A DNA stretch of 64,000 nt from MRBY01 sp943371005 (GTDB lineage: Bacteria; Cyanobacteriota; Cyanobacteriia; Cyanobacteriales; MRBY01). The position numbers and the translations under genes were made by a program. Of the stretch, positions 43,008 through 52,149 are shown piece by piece. Location of the stretch: the NCBI GenBank assembly GCA_943371005.1, contig CALRTB020000004.1, forward strand, positions 205,795 through 269,794, in the 5' to 3' direction. The number at the start of each line of letters is the position of its first letter. Positions within the stretch are counted from its first letter, which is position 1. A model generated the notes under the pieces. That model had not been told where the DNA came from. It was given only the letters and a program-made list of their open reading frames with translations, and ran no database searches.

Positions 43008-43850
43008 ATGGTTGATGCATTATTTTGGACGGATATTTTGACCTTTGCGGCGGACACAAGCCACCGGATTGGCGCAGAATTAACGGAAAAATTTGGGAAG
43101 CTCACGGCGGTACGCAAGGCCGATGGTAGCCTCGTGACGGAAGCAGATCAGTGGTCTGATCGAGAAATTTGTCAGGCGATCGCCAAAGCCTTTCCTGACC
43201 ACGGCATTCTCAGCGAAGAAAAAACCCATGTTTTACCTGGGAACGATTGGTGTTGGGTGATTGATCCCATTGACGGCACAACAAACTTTACCCGGGGCAT
43301 TCCGATCTGGGGCATTTCCCTGGGGCTACTCTACAAAGGCACTCCTGTATTTGGCTATGTGCATTTCCCTTGGTTGCGCCAATCGTTCCATGGCTACTGG
43401 TACGGAGACTCCGGCTTAACGGGGCCGACCGGGGCCTTTTGTAATGGCGAACCGCTCCAGACCAGCGACGATGAACCAAGCTTGAACCATATTTTTAACC
43501 TCTGTGCCCGCAGTACGGCGGTGGCAGCCCAACCGAATTTTCCCTGTAAGATCCGCTTGATGGGGGTTGCCAGCTATAACGTCTTAATCGTGGCAGCAGG
43601 GGCAGCTCTAGGAGGAGTAGAAGCTACCTCAAAAATTTGGGATATCGCAGCGGTGTGGGCGATTATCCAGGCGGCTGGGGGAGCCATTGAACCCCTCGAA
43701 CCAAATCCGATGTTTCCGCTCAAAATTGGTCAAGATTATGGCGATCGCCCGTTTCCTTGTTTAACGGCAAGTCGGGCCGAACTGATTCCGGTCTTCAAAC
43801 CCTGGGTGCAATTTATCGGTGATCAAGTCTGCGAAAAATACGGATTGTAA
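43008..43850 (+). CDS. Inositol monophosphatase family protein
   Basis: 280 residues from ATG 43008. Metal-binding motifs of the family: GILSEEK (first), WVIDPIDGTTNFTRGIP (second) and IWDIAAVWAIIQAAGG (third). Members hydrolyse inositol phosphate, histidinol phosphate or fructose bisphosphate, and the substrate is not clear here. An upstream TTG (42948), with AGAGG seven bases before it, would add 20 residues and cannot be excluded. Confidence 0.88.
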   Translation: MVDALFWTDILTFAADTSHRIGAELTEKFGKLTAVRKADGSLVTEADQWSDREICQAIAKAFPDHGILSEEKTHVLPGNDWCWVIDPIDGTTNFTRGIPIWGISLGLLYKGTPVFGYVHFPWLRQSFHGYWYGDSGLTGPTGAFCNGEPLQTSDDEPSLNHIFNLCARSTAVAAQPNFPCKIRLMGVASYNVLIVAAGAALGGVEATSKIWDIAAVWAIIQAAGGAIEPLEPNPMFPLKIGQDYGDRPFPCLTASRAELIPVFKPWVQFIGDQVCEKYGL

Positions 43851-43912
43851 AGAACTTCGATACAATACACAACTGAGTATTTTGACAAACCATTGCGAGG
43901 ACTCCCCCGACC

Positions 43913-44935
43913 ATGACTGTTGCGGTTGCCATTGACCACCTCCAGAAAAGCTACGGCACCACCCAAGCGGTAAAGGATGTCTCCTTCACGGTGGAACAGG
44001 GAAAAATATTTGGGCTATTAGGGCCGAACGGGGCAGGGAAAACAACGACGATTCGCTGTCTTTGTACCCTCGCTCAACCGGACGGGGGAAAGATCGAAGT
44101 CTGCGGCATTTCTGCTCTCACCCAACCGAAAGCGGTGCGGCAACGGCTCGGCTATGTGGCCCAGGAAGTGGCGATCGACAAAATTCTCACGGGGCGAGAA
44201 CTGTTGAATTTACAAGCAGCCCTCTACCATCTGCCGAAAAGCTTTATTCCCCAGCGGGTTGAACAACTCCTCAACGCTTTAGGTTTAACGGATTACGCTG
44301 ACCAAAAAACGGGCACCTATTCCGGTGGCCTTCGAAAACGTCTAGATTTAGCGGCGGGTCTGCTCCATCAACCGGATGTGCTGGTCTTGGATGAACCGAC
44401 GGTGGGCCTCGATATTGAAAGTCGCGTTGCAGTTTGGGACTTTCTGCGGCAACTGCGGGAAGCCGGGACGACAGTGATTATCACCAGCCATTACCTCGAA
44501 GAAATTGATGCCCTCGCCGATGGAGTCGCCATTATTGATCAAGGCAAGGTCATCGCCAACGGCACCCCCAACCAACTCAAGGATAAAGTGGGAGGCGATC
44601 GCATTACGTTACGCATCGAAGAATTTGCCACGGCTCAGGCTGCAGAAAAAGCCCAACAGGTCGTTTCGGCTTTAGATTTTGTCGAGAGTGTGATTATCAA
44701 TGGTTCCCAAGGAAATTCTTTAAATCTAGTGGTGAGTCGCCAGGGAAATCATTTGAGTACCATTGAGCAAAGCATTCAGGCTGCGGGACTACCTATTTTT
44801 AGCTTGAGTCAGTCCCGCCCAAGTTTAGATGACGTTTATCTCGCGGCCACGGGTAAAACCCTTATGGATGCGGAGATTGAAGCGGCCAGTAAACGGGATC
44901 TCAAAAAAGAGAAAAAGCAACAGATGAAAGGTTAA
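43913..44935 (+). CDS. ABC transporter ATP-binding protein (DrrA-like)
   Basis: 340 residues with Walker A GPNGAGKTTT, signature YSGGLRKRLD and Walker B VLVLDEPTVGLD, and the extra C-terminal domain of the daunorubicin-resistance (DrrA) and gliding-type ATPases; the tail is Lys-rich. No permease lies beside it: the next gene is an alpha/beta-hydrolase-like protein. The partner must be encoded elsewhere. Confidence 0.9.
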   Translation: MTVAVAIDHLQKSYGTTQAVKDVSFTVEQGKIFGLLGPNGAGKTTTIRCLCTLAQPDGGKIEVCGISALTQPKAVRQRLGYVAQEVAIDKILTGRELLNLQAALYHLPKSFIPQRVEQLLNALGLTDYADQKTGTYSGGLRKRLDLAAGLLHQPDVLVLDEPTVGLDIESRVAVWDFLRQLREAGTTVIITSHYLEEIDALADGVAIIDQGKVIANGTPNQLKDKVGGDRITLRIEEFATAQAAEKAQQVVSALDFVESVIINGSQGNSLNLVVSRQGNHLSTIEQSIQAAGLPIFSLSQSRPSLDDVYLAATGKTLMDAEIEAASKRDLKKEKKQQMKG

Positions 44936-45017
44936 CCAAGCGAATCGTTTCTGGAGAATTTGTCCGTTAAACAGTTTATTTATTAAAATCCTCGCTGAAG
45001 ATCATCGAAAAATATTT

Positions 45018-45788
45018 ATGGGATGTGTTGTTCGAAATGGACGCCTACGTTTAAATCAAGGCCAGATTTTTTGGCGGGAAACAGGAGAAGGAAAGGCGAT
45101 CGCCTTTATTCACCGGGAATATAGCGACAGCAGCCAGTGGTTAGATTTTTTTGAAAATTTAGGGCGAGATCATCAATGCTTTGCGCCGGATTTGTTGGGC
45201 TTTGGGGATTCTGATCCAGCAGTTTCGTCCCAGTCTATTCAATGGCAGAGTGAAATTTTAGCAGAGTTTTTTAGTCAGTTAAATCTGAAAAAAATATATT
45301 TTGTGGGAAATTCTCTTGGAGCTTGGGTCGCTACCCGTTACGCCCTGAACAATCCCGAAAAAATTCAAGGCTTAATTTTGCTTTCCCCGATTGGTTTTGA
45401 AGCACCCAATAATGCTGGTTATTTCCTTGAAAAATGCTTGCTATTACCAATTCCAATTTTGCCTTGGGGACTTAAATTACTTTATCCCCTAGGTAAGCTA
45501 ATTGGCCTCGGTCAAAAGATTCAAAAACTGCTCAACTATCGACAACAGTTGCTTAAATCTCCGGCCAGTCGACGACTTTTGTTTCAGCGGCATCCCAGCG
45601 AAATTCAGGCAGAATATCTAAACTCTGAATTGTCTCAGCTAACTGCACCTACGTTAATTGTTTCAGCCGATCAAGGCTCCCACCAAGCGCTATTGTTTGC
45701 CAAAAAAATTCCCCAAGCACAAATAGTTAAAGTCCAAGACAAAATAGAGGCGATCGCCTTGATTAAAGATTGGCTAAAACAACAATGA
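45018..45788 (+). CDS. Alpha/beta hydrolase-like protein, possibly inactive
   Basis: 256 residues with the alpha/beta-hydrolase fold: FIHREYSDSSQW where HG is normal (His32-Arg33), DLLGFGDSD, the nucleophile elbow GNSLGA with Ser99, and SADQGSHQ near the usual acid. At the end, where GHxxxxE is expected, the sequence is VQDKIEAIA, so the catalytic histidine seems missing. The start is ATG 45018 (MGCVV). Its stop lies 3 bases from the convergent hpt gene. Confidence 0.75.
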   Translation: MGCVVRNGRLRLNQGQIFWRETGEGKAIAFIHREYSDSSQWLDFFENLGRDHQCFAPDLLGFGDSDPAVSSQSIQWQSEILAEFFSQLNLKKIYFVGNSLGAWVATRYALNNPEKIQGLILLSPIGFEAPNNAGYFLEKCLLLPIPILPWGLKLLYPLGKLIGLGQKIQKLLNYRQQLLKSPASRRLLFQRHPSEIQAEYLNSELSQLTAPTLIVSADQGSHQALLFAKKIPQAQIVKVQDKIEAIALIKDWLKQQ

Positions 45789-45790
45789 TT

Positions 45791-46717
45791 TTAAACCCAA
45801 TGGGCGAGGGGAAAGAGGAGATATTCCAGAAAGAAGAGTTTCCAGATAAATTGGTAAAAGCTGGCAATAGATTTTTTAGATTCAAGATCAACCTGACGAC
45901 TACGCCACCACAGCAGAGCACCTAGGATAATGTGACACCCAACAAATAGCAGTTGATTCAAACTGGTGGTCATCATTATTTCACCGAGAATCATCCCGGT
46001 GTAACAGGCAAAAATAATCCCCAACGAAAGCTGAAAAATCCGTTTTTTACCCAATAAAATTGTAAAGGTTGTGATTTGATATTGGCGATCGCCCTCTAGA
46101 TCCGGCACATCCTTGAAAATGGCGATCGCTACCGTAAACACAATAATAAACCCCGTCAACAGCCATACCATCGGCGTAATCACCACTGGGTTCTGTAACA
46201 TCGTCTGAAAATGGGCAAAAAGGCCAAGGTTCACCACCACACCCCGCACCGTAAAAATACACATCGCTGCGAGTAGGGGAAACCGTTTCAGGCGCACTGG
46301 GGGCAGAGAATACATTGTCCCGATGGCCAAGCTCCCCCACACCGTCACCCCAAGCCACAGGCCACTAAAAGCACTCAAAATCAGCGCTAAAGCTCCGCAA
46401 AACCAGACAATACCCCAACCTGTTTTTCGAGAAAAATGTCCCGCCGCCACTGGTAAATGGGGTTTATTAATTTTGTCAATGTCAATGTCCGTCAGTTGAT
46501 TGAGGCCGACAATAAAGACATTGCCCGCCAGACAAGCGAGCCAAGCACCAAGCACCGACTGACCATAGCCCCAGGAAAATGTTTCAGGGGTCACCGCCAA
46601 CAGCGCCAAAGCCCAAACACTCAGACTCGTGCCGATAATCGTATGGGGCCGGGAAAATTGCCATAGGGAAGCAAGAAATGACGGTCGCGGGGCAGTGGGA
46701 GAAATAGAAGACTTCAC
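45791..46717 (-). CDS. hpt: Homogentisate phytyltransferase
   Basis: Joins phytyl diphosphate to homogentisate, the first committed step to tocopherol. A UbiA-family membrane prenyltransferase of about 308 residues. Signatures: WQFSRPHTIIGTSLSVWAL, VGLNQLTDIDIDKINKPHLP (first Asp-rich motif), YSLPPVRLKRFPLLAA and KDVPDLEGDRQY (second Asp-rich motif). It is closely similar to Slr1736 of Synechocystis. The start is uncertain: GTG 46717 or GTG 46765. Confidence 0.93.
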   Translation of the reverse strand: MKSSISPTAPRPSFLASLWQFSRPHTIIGTSLSVWALALLAVTPETFSWGYGQSVLGAWLACLAGNVFIVGLNQLTDIDIDKINKPHLPVAAGHFSRKTGWGIVWFCGALALILSAFSGLWLGVTVWGSLAIGTMYSLPPVRLKRFPLLAAMCIFTVRGVVVNLGLFAHFQTMLQNPVVITPMVWLLTGFIIVFTVAIAIFKDVPDLEGDRQYQITTFTILLGKKRIFQLSLGIIFACYTGMILGEIMMTTSLNQLLFVGCHIILGALLWWRSRQVDLESKKSIASFYQFIWKLFFLEYLLFPLAHWV

Positions 46718-46786
46718 AGGTAAAAGGTTGCACCTCAAAAAGGCGGCAGCATACACTAATCGCACATCATTTTAACGGACTTGTCC

Positions 46787-47950
46787 ATGGCTTCTCCCCT
46801 TTTGGCGATCCTCCAGGAAAAACTCCAGACCGCACCGCACCAGCGCCTCACCTTTGCTGAGTTTATGGAATTGGCGCTCTATCACCCCACGGTAGGTTAC
46901 TACAGTAGTGGGAAGGTGGCGATCGGTGCCCAGGGGGATTTCTTCACGGCCACATCCCTCGGCCCAGACTTTGGGGAATTATTGGCAGAACAGTTGCTCC
47001 AAATGAAACAAATTTTGGGGCGATCGCCGTTTCAGATCGTCGAAATGGGAGCAGGCAAGGGCGACTTGGCGAAGGATATTTTGTTTTACCTCCAGCAGCA
47101 TTATCCAAAAGAACTTGAAGAAATTGAATATTACATTATTGAAAAATCCCCGGCTCTCCGCCAGCAACAACAGGAAAAATTAGCAGGGTTTTCCTATTGC
47201 AAAATTCAATGGTGCGATTGGTCAGAGTTACTTAAAAATAGTATCCAAGGCTGTTTTATTTCTAATGAATTGCTTGATGCCTTTCCGGTACATTTGGTCA
47301 CAGTGAATACCGGGAAACTTCAGGAGGTTTACGTTCAATATAATCCTGCTCAAAATGCATTGGAAGAAGTGAATGATTCTCTATCTACACCAGAGATTCA
47401 AGCTTATTTTGATCACTTAAATATTGATTTCTCTAATTATCCTGATGGTTATCGCACAGAAGTTAATCTAGGGATGCTGAGTTGGTTAGAGCAGCTACAG
47501 ACCAAACTAAAAACCGGCTATATTCTCACCATTGACTATGGCCATCCAGCGGCAAAATATTATCATCCCCAACGGTCTCAGGGCACTTTGCAATGTTATT
47601 TTCAGCACCGTCGCCACGATAATCCCTACACCAATTTAGGCGAACAGGATCTAACAGCCCATGTGGATTTTACCAGCCTCCAAAACCATGGCGAATCCCT
47701 AGGATTAGCAACTTTAGGTTTAACGCAACAGGGACTTTTTTTGATGGCTTTAGGGTTAGGCGATCGCCTGAATGCTTTATCCCAAAATCCCACCGATGTG
47801 ATGACTCTGTTTCGTCGTCGGGATGCCCTCCATCAGTTGATCGATCCCATGGGTTTAGGGGGCTTCTATGTCTTGGTTCAGGGAAAAAATCTTACGGCTG
47901 ATCAGCTTCAGATTCCCCTCAAGGGTTTAATCCAACCTCCCATAGTCTAA
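46787..47950 (+). CDS. SAM-dependent methyltransferase, MidA/NDUFAF7 (DUF185) family
   Basis: 388 residues from ATG 46787. Family marks: LTFAEFMELALYHPTVGYYSS, DFFTATSLGPDFGELLAEQL, VEMGAGKGDLAKDIL (SAM loop), SNELLDAFPVH and LTIDYGHPA. Mitochondrial and plant relatives methylate arginine during complex I assembly. It diverges from hpt. The substrate in cyanobacteria is not known. Confidence 0.9.
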   Translation: MASPLLAILQEKLQTAPHQRLTFAEFMELALYHPTVGYYSSGKVAIGAQGDFFTATSLGPDFGELLAEQLLQMKQILGRSPFQIVEMGAGKGDLAKDILFYLQQHYPKELEEIEYYIIEKSPALRQQQQEKLAGFSYCKIQWCDWSELLKNSIQGCFISNELLDAFPVHLVTVNTGKLQEVYVQYNPAQNALEEVNDSLSTPEIQAYFDHLNIDFSNYPDGYRTEVNLGMLSWLEQLQTKLKTGYILTIDYGHPAAKYYHPQRSQGTLQCYFQHRRHDNPYTNLGEQDLTAHVDFTSLQNHGESLGLATLGLTQQGLFLMALGLGDRLNALSQNPTDVMTLFRRRDALHQLIDPMGLGGFYVLVQGKNLTADQLQIPLKGLIQPPIV

Positions 47951-47978
47951 ATTAATTGCAACGATTGCGGAAAGTTCT

Positions 47979-49055
47979 ATGCGTCCTGTTTTGTATTTGG
48001 CGATTACAAGTCATGGGTTTGGCCATGTGGTGCGGGTGGCTTCGGTGGCGGCTCAAGTGCAGCAATTGTTGCCCGATGTCCTCTTGATTTTTGTGACGAC
48101 GGCGCCCCACTGGCTGATCAGGAGTTATGTGAAAGGGGATTTTATTCAGCGGCCAAAACGCTTGGATGTGGGAGTGATTCAGGCGGACAGTTTCGCCATG
48201 GACTATGGCGCGACCCTAGAAAAGTTGCAGGAAATCCGCAGGCGATCGCCCCGGATTATTGCGGGGGAAGTGGATTTTTTACAGTTAAATCGCGCCCAAT
48301 TGGTCTTAGCTGATTTACCGCCCCTGGCGATTTCTATTGCCCATGGTGCTGATATTCCCTGTTGGTGTATGGGAAATTTTGGTTGGGATTTTATCTACCG
48401 GGCCTGGGGTGGAGAATTTATGCCAGAAGCGGACTGGATCACAGCGCTTTATCGCCAAGGCGATCGCCTTTTTCGTCTACCGCTGCACGAACCCATGGAG
48501 AATTTTTCGAGCGTCACCGATGTGGGACTAACCGGGGGTGACCCTGCCTATGCTCTGGAGGATCTGCAGGAAAAATTTCAACTAACCCGCCCCAAGGAAA
48601 AAACTGTCCTGTTGAGCTTTGGTGGTCTCGGCTTTGCGGGCATGCCCTATGCCGCCCTGGCTCAGTTCCCCGATTATCAATTCATTAGCTTCGACCGTAA
48701 CGCCCCCGATTTAGATAATCTCCGCAAAATTACAGAGACCCAATACCGCCCCGTTGATTTTATGCCTTTGTGTGATCGGGTCATCTCAAAACCGGGCTTT
48801 AGCACCTACGCCGAAGCCCTGCGCCTTGATCTCCCCGTTGTGACGCTGCCCAGGGACGATTTTGCTGAAGGGCCAATTTTAATTAAAAATCTCCAACAAT
48901 ACGGCCACCATCAAATTTTAGATCCGGTGCAATTTGCCCAAGGCCAGTGGGATTTTCTCCGGGAACCACCCCAACCACCCCAAGGAAATCAACCCGTCGA
49001 TAAAACGGGCACAAAGGCGATCGCCCAAGCTGTTGCTGAATTTCTCAGCTATTAA
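47979..49055 (+). CDS. MurG-like glycosyltransferase family protein
   Basis: 358 residues, GT-B fold. The N-terminal ITSHGFGHVVRVASVAAQVQ matches the glycine-His loop of the UDP-sugar transferase group related to MurG and the N-terminal part of L-arabinokinase; the C-terminal CDRVISKPGFSTYAEALRLD marks the donor site. The substrate is unknown. The stop overlaps that of the convergent gene in TTAA. Confidence 0.72.
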   Translation: MRPVLYLAITSHGFGHVVRVASVAAQVQQLLPDVLLIFVTTAPHWLIRSYVKGDFIQRPKRLDVGVIQADSFAMDYGATLEKLQEIRRRSPRIIAGEVDFLQLNRAQLVLADLPPLAISIAHGADIPCWCMGNFGWDFIYRAWGGEFMPEADWITALYRQGDRLFRLPLHEPMENFSSVTDVGLTGGDPAYALEDLQEKFQLTRPKEKTVLLSFGGLGFAGMPYAALAQFPDYQFISFDRNAPDLDNLRKITETQYRPVDFMPLCDRVISKPGFSTYAEALRLDLPVVTLPRDDFAEGPILIKNLQQYGHHQILDPVQFAQGQWDFLREPPQPPQGNQPVDKTGTKAIAQAVAEFLSY

Positions 49056-49609
49056 TTTCCTGTGACAAAAACCTCTGGGACAGACTCCGGTTCAGGCAGC
49101 AGTGATTCCCGGAGGACAAAGGGTAAGTGCGCCCCCGTGAGTCCCTTAATGATGTGGTTAGGGGTTGTCGGAAACACCACAAATAGGGGGTGGATTTGGG
49201 CCGGGAGATTACTGACCATGTGGGCCTCCGACTCTGGCATTAACCACTCGTATTCTTGATCGAGGTAAACCTGGGTATGACGCCAGCGCAGCAATAGCTC
49301 TGAAAAGGTTTCCCCTGGACGATGGATAAACACCATAATTTCCGCATCGAGCTTAATTTGCCACTCTGGATCGCAGGTTAAAATCGCCAGATCACAGGGC
49401 AAAATCAAAGTTTTCGGGGTGGACTGCTGTTCAGTTCTGCTGAGGCAGCGCATCACCGGCAGCGGAATCACAATTAAACTCCCCTCAGGACGCCGGACAC
49501 TAGGCACGAGGGAAAGGTAAGGGCGATGTTGCTTTAGTAAGGCGATCGCCGTCCGTCGATCACTGTAGGCCGCTAAAAGCATTTCATACTGACTCTGCTG
49601 TCCGGTCAT
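49052..49609 (-). CDS. Hypothetical protein of the pil gene cluster, 185 residues
   Basis: A soluble protein starting MTGQQSQYEMLLAAYSDRRT with LSLVPSVRRPEGSLIVIPLP and a C-terminal region HPLFVVFPTTPNHIIKGLTG. No motif is recognised. It is 8 bases downstream of pilC on the same strand, so it is probably the last gene of the pilBTC run. Confidence 0.6.
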   Translation of the reverse strand: MTGQQSQYEMLLAAYSDRRTAIALLKQHRPYLSLVPSVRRPEGSLIVIPLPVMRCLSRTEQQSTPKTLILPCDLAILTCDPEWQIKLDAEIMVFIHRPGETFSELLLRWRHTQVYLDQEYEWLMPESEAHMVSNLPAQIHPLFVVFPTTPNHIIKGLTGAHLPFVLRESLLPEPESVPEVFVTGN

Positions 49610-49617
49610 TGTTTGTC

Positions 49618-50856
49618 CTAACCCAAATCTTCAAATACCTTAAACATTGGCAGATACATCGATAGCAAAATCACGCCAACCATTGTTGCAATAATGACCA
49701 TCATCGCAGGTTCCAAAATACTGGTTAACGCCTTCACGGTCTGCTCTACTTCATCCTCATAGAAATCTGCCACCTTCATCATCATGCTATCTAATTCCCC
49801 TGTTTCCTCACCAATGGTCATCATCTGAATCGCCAGAATCGGAAAAACTCGGTCACGATCGAGGGCCACACTTAACATCCCCCCTTCTTGAATTTCAGAC
49901 TTGGCATCATTAATCGCCTTGGCAATGACCACATTTCCCGCCGTGGCACCGACAATATCAAAGGAATTCAAAATCGGCACCCCAGACCGGGTTAACGTCC
50001 CGAAAATCCGACAAAATCGGGCCACCGCATTTTTCCGGAGCAAGTCCCCAAACAAAGGCAACTTGAGTAACAGAGAGTCAATTTGCCACCGCCCCATTTC
50101 GGTGTTGTAGTAACGGCGAATTGCAAAAAAGAAAATATTGGCACCGATGACCATCAGGAGGACGTTCCCAAAGGGCATTGGCAATAACCCTTCGTTAGTC
50201 CGCAGAAAGTTACTGATCCCCATCATGATGATCGTTAAAGCCGGAAGCTCTGTGCCAATACTTTCAAAAATATCGGCAAAAACTGGAATCAAAAAGACGG
50301 TCATCCCAAAGAACACCGCCACCGCCAAAAAAGCAACAGCTAGCGGATAGGTCATGGCTGATTTGATTTGGTTTTCCAGTTTGGCCATGTCTTCAAGTAC
50401 CTTCGCCAAACGGTTCAGGACTTCATCGAGCACCCCACCAATTTCCCCGGCTTCTACCATGCTGACGTACAGGGTATCGAAGCATTCTTCGTGGGGCCGC
50501 ATGGCATCGGAAAGGTTTACCCCCTGCTGCACTTCGGTTTTGATGGCAGTGAGGGCTTTACGCATCTTGATGTTGGAGTGATTTTCTCCCAAGATGCTTA
50601 GACAGCGAACGATCGCCACCCCAGCGTTGATCATCACCGCAAATTGTCGCGAAAATACGGCTTTATCTTTAATGGAAACCTTAGCGAGGGCTTCTTCTAA
50701 AAACGAGAGATCGATTTCTCCCGGCTTCATGATTTTGCCCACTTCTGGGTAGCGCGTCGCTAGCATAGTGCGGGCTTGTTCGGGGGAATTGGCTTCGATC
50801 TTTTCTTTTAGTTTTTGACCGTTGCGATCAACGACTTGTGCGACATACTGTGCCAT
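49618..50856 (-). CDS. pilC: Type IV pilus inner-membrane platform protein PilC
   Basis: 412 residues with two GspF domains, each with membrane helices: the first around VSIKDKAVFSRQFAVMINAG and the second around KNAVARFCRIFGTLTRSGVP. MVEAGEIGGVLDEVLNRLA and TIGEETGELDSMMMKVADFY are GspF signatures. PilC links the PilB/PilT motors to the pilin assembly platform. It is in the order pilB, pilT, pilC. Confidence 0.96.
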   Translation of the reverse strand: MAQYVAQVVDRNGQKLKEKIEANSPEQARTMLATRYPEVGKIMKPGEIDLSFLEEALAKVSIKDKAVFSRQFAVMINAGVAIVRCLSILGENHSNIKMRKALTAIKTEVQQGVNLSDAMRPHEECFDTLYVSMVEAGEIGGVLDEVLNRLAKVLEDMAKLENQIKSAMTYPLAVAFLAVAVFFGMTVFLIPVFADIFESIGTELPALTIIMMGISNFLRTNEGLLPMPFGNVLLMVIGANIFFFAIRRYYNTEMGRWQIDSLLLKLPLFGDLLRKNAVARFCRIFGTLTRSGVPILNSFDIVGATAGNVVIAKAINDAKSEIQEGGMLSVALDRDRVFPILAIQMMTIGEETGELDSMMMKVADFYEDEVEQTVKALTSILEPAMMVIIATMVGVILLSMYLPMFKVFEDLG

Positions 50857-50922
50857 GGCTTTCGTTCACTGGGAAAAATGGAATAAAAGGTGTCTTTTGC
50901 CAGCTTAACTGACAATACTTAT

Positions 50923-52029
50923 TTAGCGACGTTTTGCGGTTGGACTGGCCCCCAAGGCCCCTCCAACGAGTCGTTGGAGTTCATCGGGTTTACCACTCTT
51001 GGACAGGGCTTCTTCGAAGGTAACGCTTCCTGTGGCTACTAAACCCGCCAGGGCTTGCTCCATGGTTTGCATGCCGAGTTTCATCCCCGTTTGGATCGCT
51101 GAGTAAACCTGGGCGCTTTTTCCTTCACGAATCAGGTTGGCGATCGCCGGCGTGACGACCATAATTTCTTGGGCCATGGCCCGACCAAATTCACCGGGCT
51201 TCGGATTTGCTTTTTTCACCAGACATTGACTAAAAACAGCGAGGAGGGAGTTGGAGAGCATCGCCCGAATTTGGGGTTGCTGGATCGGCGGAAAAACGTC
51301 TAACATCCGGTCGATGGTACTGGCAGCGGAGTTGGTGTGGAGCGTCCCAAAGACAAGGTGGCCGGTTTCCGCGGCGGAGATGGCCAAGGAGATGGTTTCG
51401 AGGTCTCGCATTTCCCCCACGAGAATAATGTCTGGATCTTCCCGGAGGGCGGCCCGGAGAGCATTGGCGAAACTTTTGGTATCTTCTCCCTTTTGCCGTT
51501 GGTGAAAGAGGCTTTTGTGGTTCGGAAAAACGTATTCGATGGGGTCTTCGACAGTGAGGATATGTTCGGCACGGGTGCGGTTAATCAAGTCCAGCATCGC
51601 GGCCATGGTGGTGGTTTTCCCGGAGCCTGTTTGACCCGTAACCAGTACCAAGCCCCGGGGACGTTCGGCCATTTCCCGCACAATATCGGGTAAACCTAAC
51701 TGATCAAAGTTTGGAATTTTCGAGGACAAGGCCCGCAGGCAGGCGGCATAGCAGCCCCGTTCCTTGTAGACATTGACCCGAAAGCGTGCAAGTCCTTTGA
51801 CGCCGTAGGAGCAGTCTAATTCCCAGTTTTGCTCTAGATCCTTGCGTTGGGTGTTGTTGAGCATACTGAAGATGAGCTTCTGGGCCTCTTGGGCAGAAAG
51901 GGGCTCTTCATTAATGGGGCCGAGTTTTCCACTGACTCGGAAATAAACGGGGGCACCGGCCTGGATGTGCATATCGGAGCCGCCCATTTCCACGAGTTGC
52001 TCCATGAGGTCTTCGATCATGTAATCCAT
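50923..52029 (-). CDS. pilT: Type IV pilus retraction ATPase PilT
   Basis: A 368-residue hexameric ATPase that retracts type IV pili. Walker A GQTGSGKTT (132-140), the Asp box TVEDPIEY, Walker B DIILVGEMRDLET and the His box TGHLVFGTLHTN are present; the C-terminus has GALGASPTAKRR. It is 66 bases upstream of pilC. Confidence 0.96.
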   Translation of the reverse strand: MDYMIEDLMEQLVEMGGSDMHIQAGAPVYFRVSGKLGPINEEPLSAQEAQKLIFSMLNNTQRKDLEQNWELDCSYGVKGLARFRVNVYKERGCYAACLRALSSKIPNFDQLGLPDIVREMAERPRGLVLVTGQTGSGKTTTMAAMLDLINRTRAEHILTVEDPIEYVFPNHKSLFHQRQKGEDTKSFANALRAALREDPDIILVGEMRDLETISLAISAAETGHLVFGTLHTNSAASTIDRMLDVFPPIQQPQIRAMLSNSLLAVFSQCLVKKANPKPGEFGRAMAQEIMVVTPAIANLIREGKSAQVYSAIQTGMKLGMQTMEQALAGLVATGSVTFEEALSKSGKPDELQRLVGGALGASPTAKRR

Positions 52030-52149
52030 TGGCTTGTTACTCCTTGGGCGATCGCCTGCGATAGGAAAAGAAAAAAGGTGGGGTGAAAGATTGTCGTTGC
52101 CATTATTTTGCCCAAAAGGCGATCGCCAGGGAACAAAGATTGATGAGTC

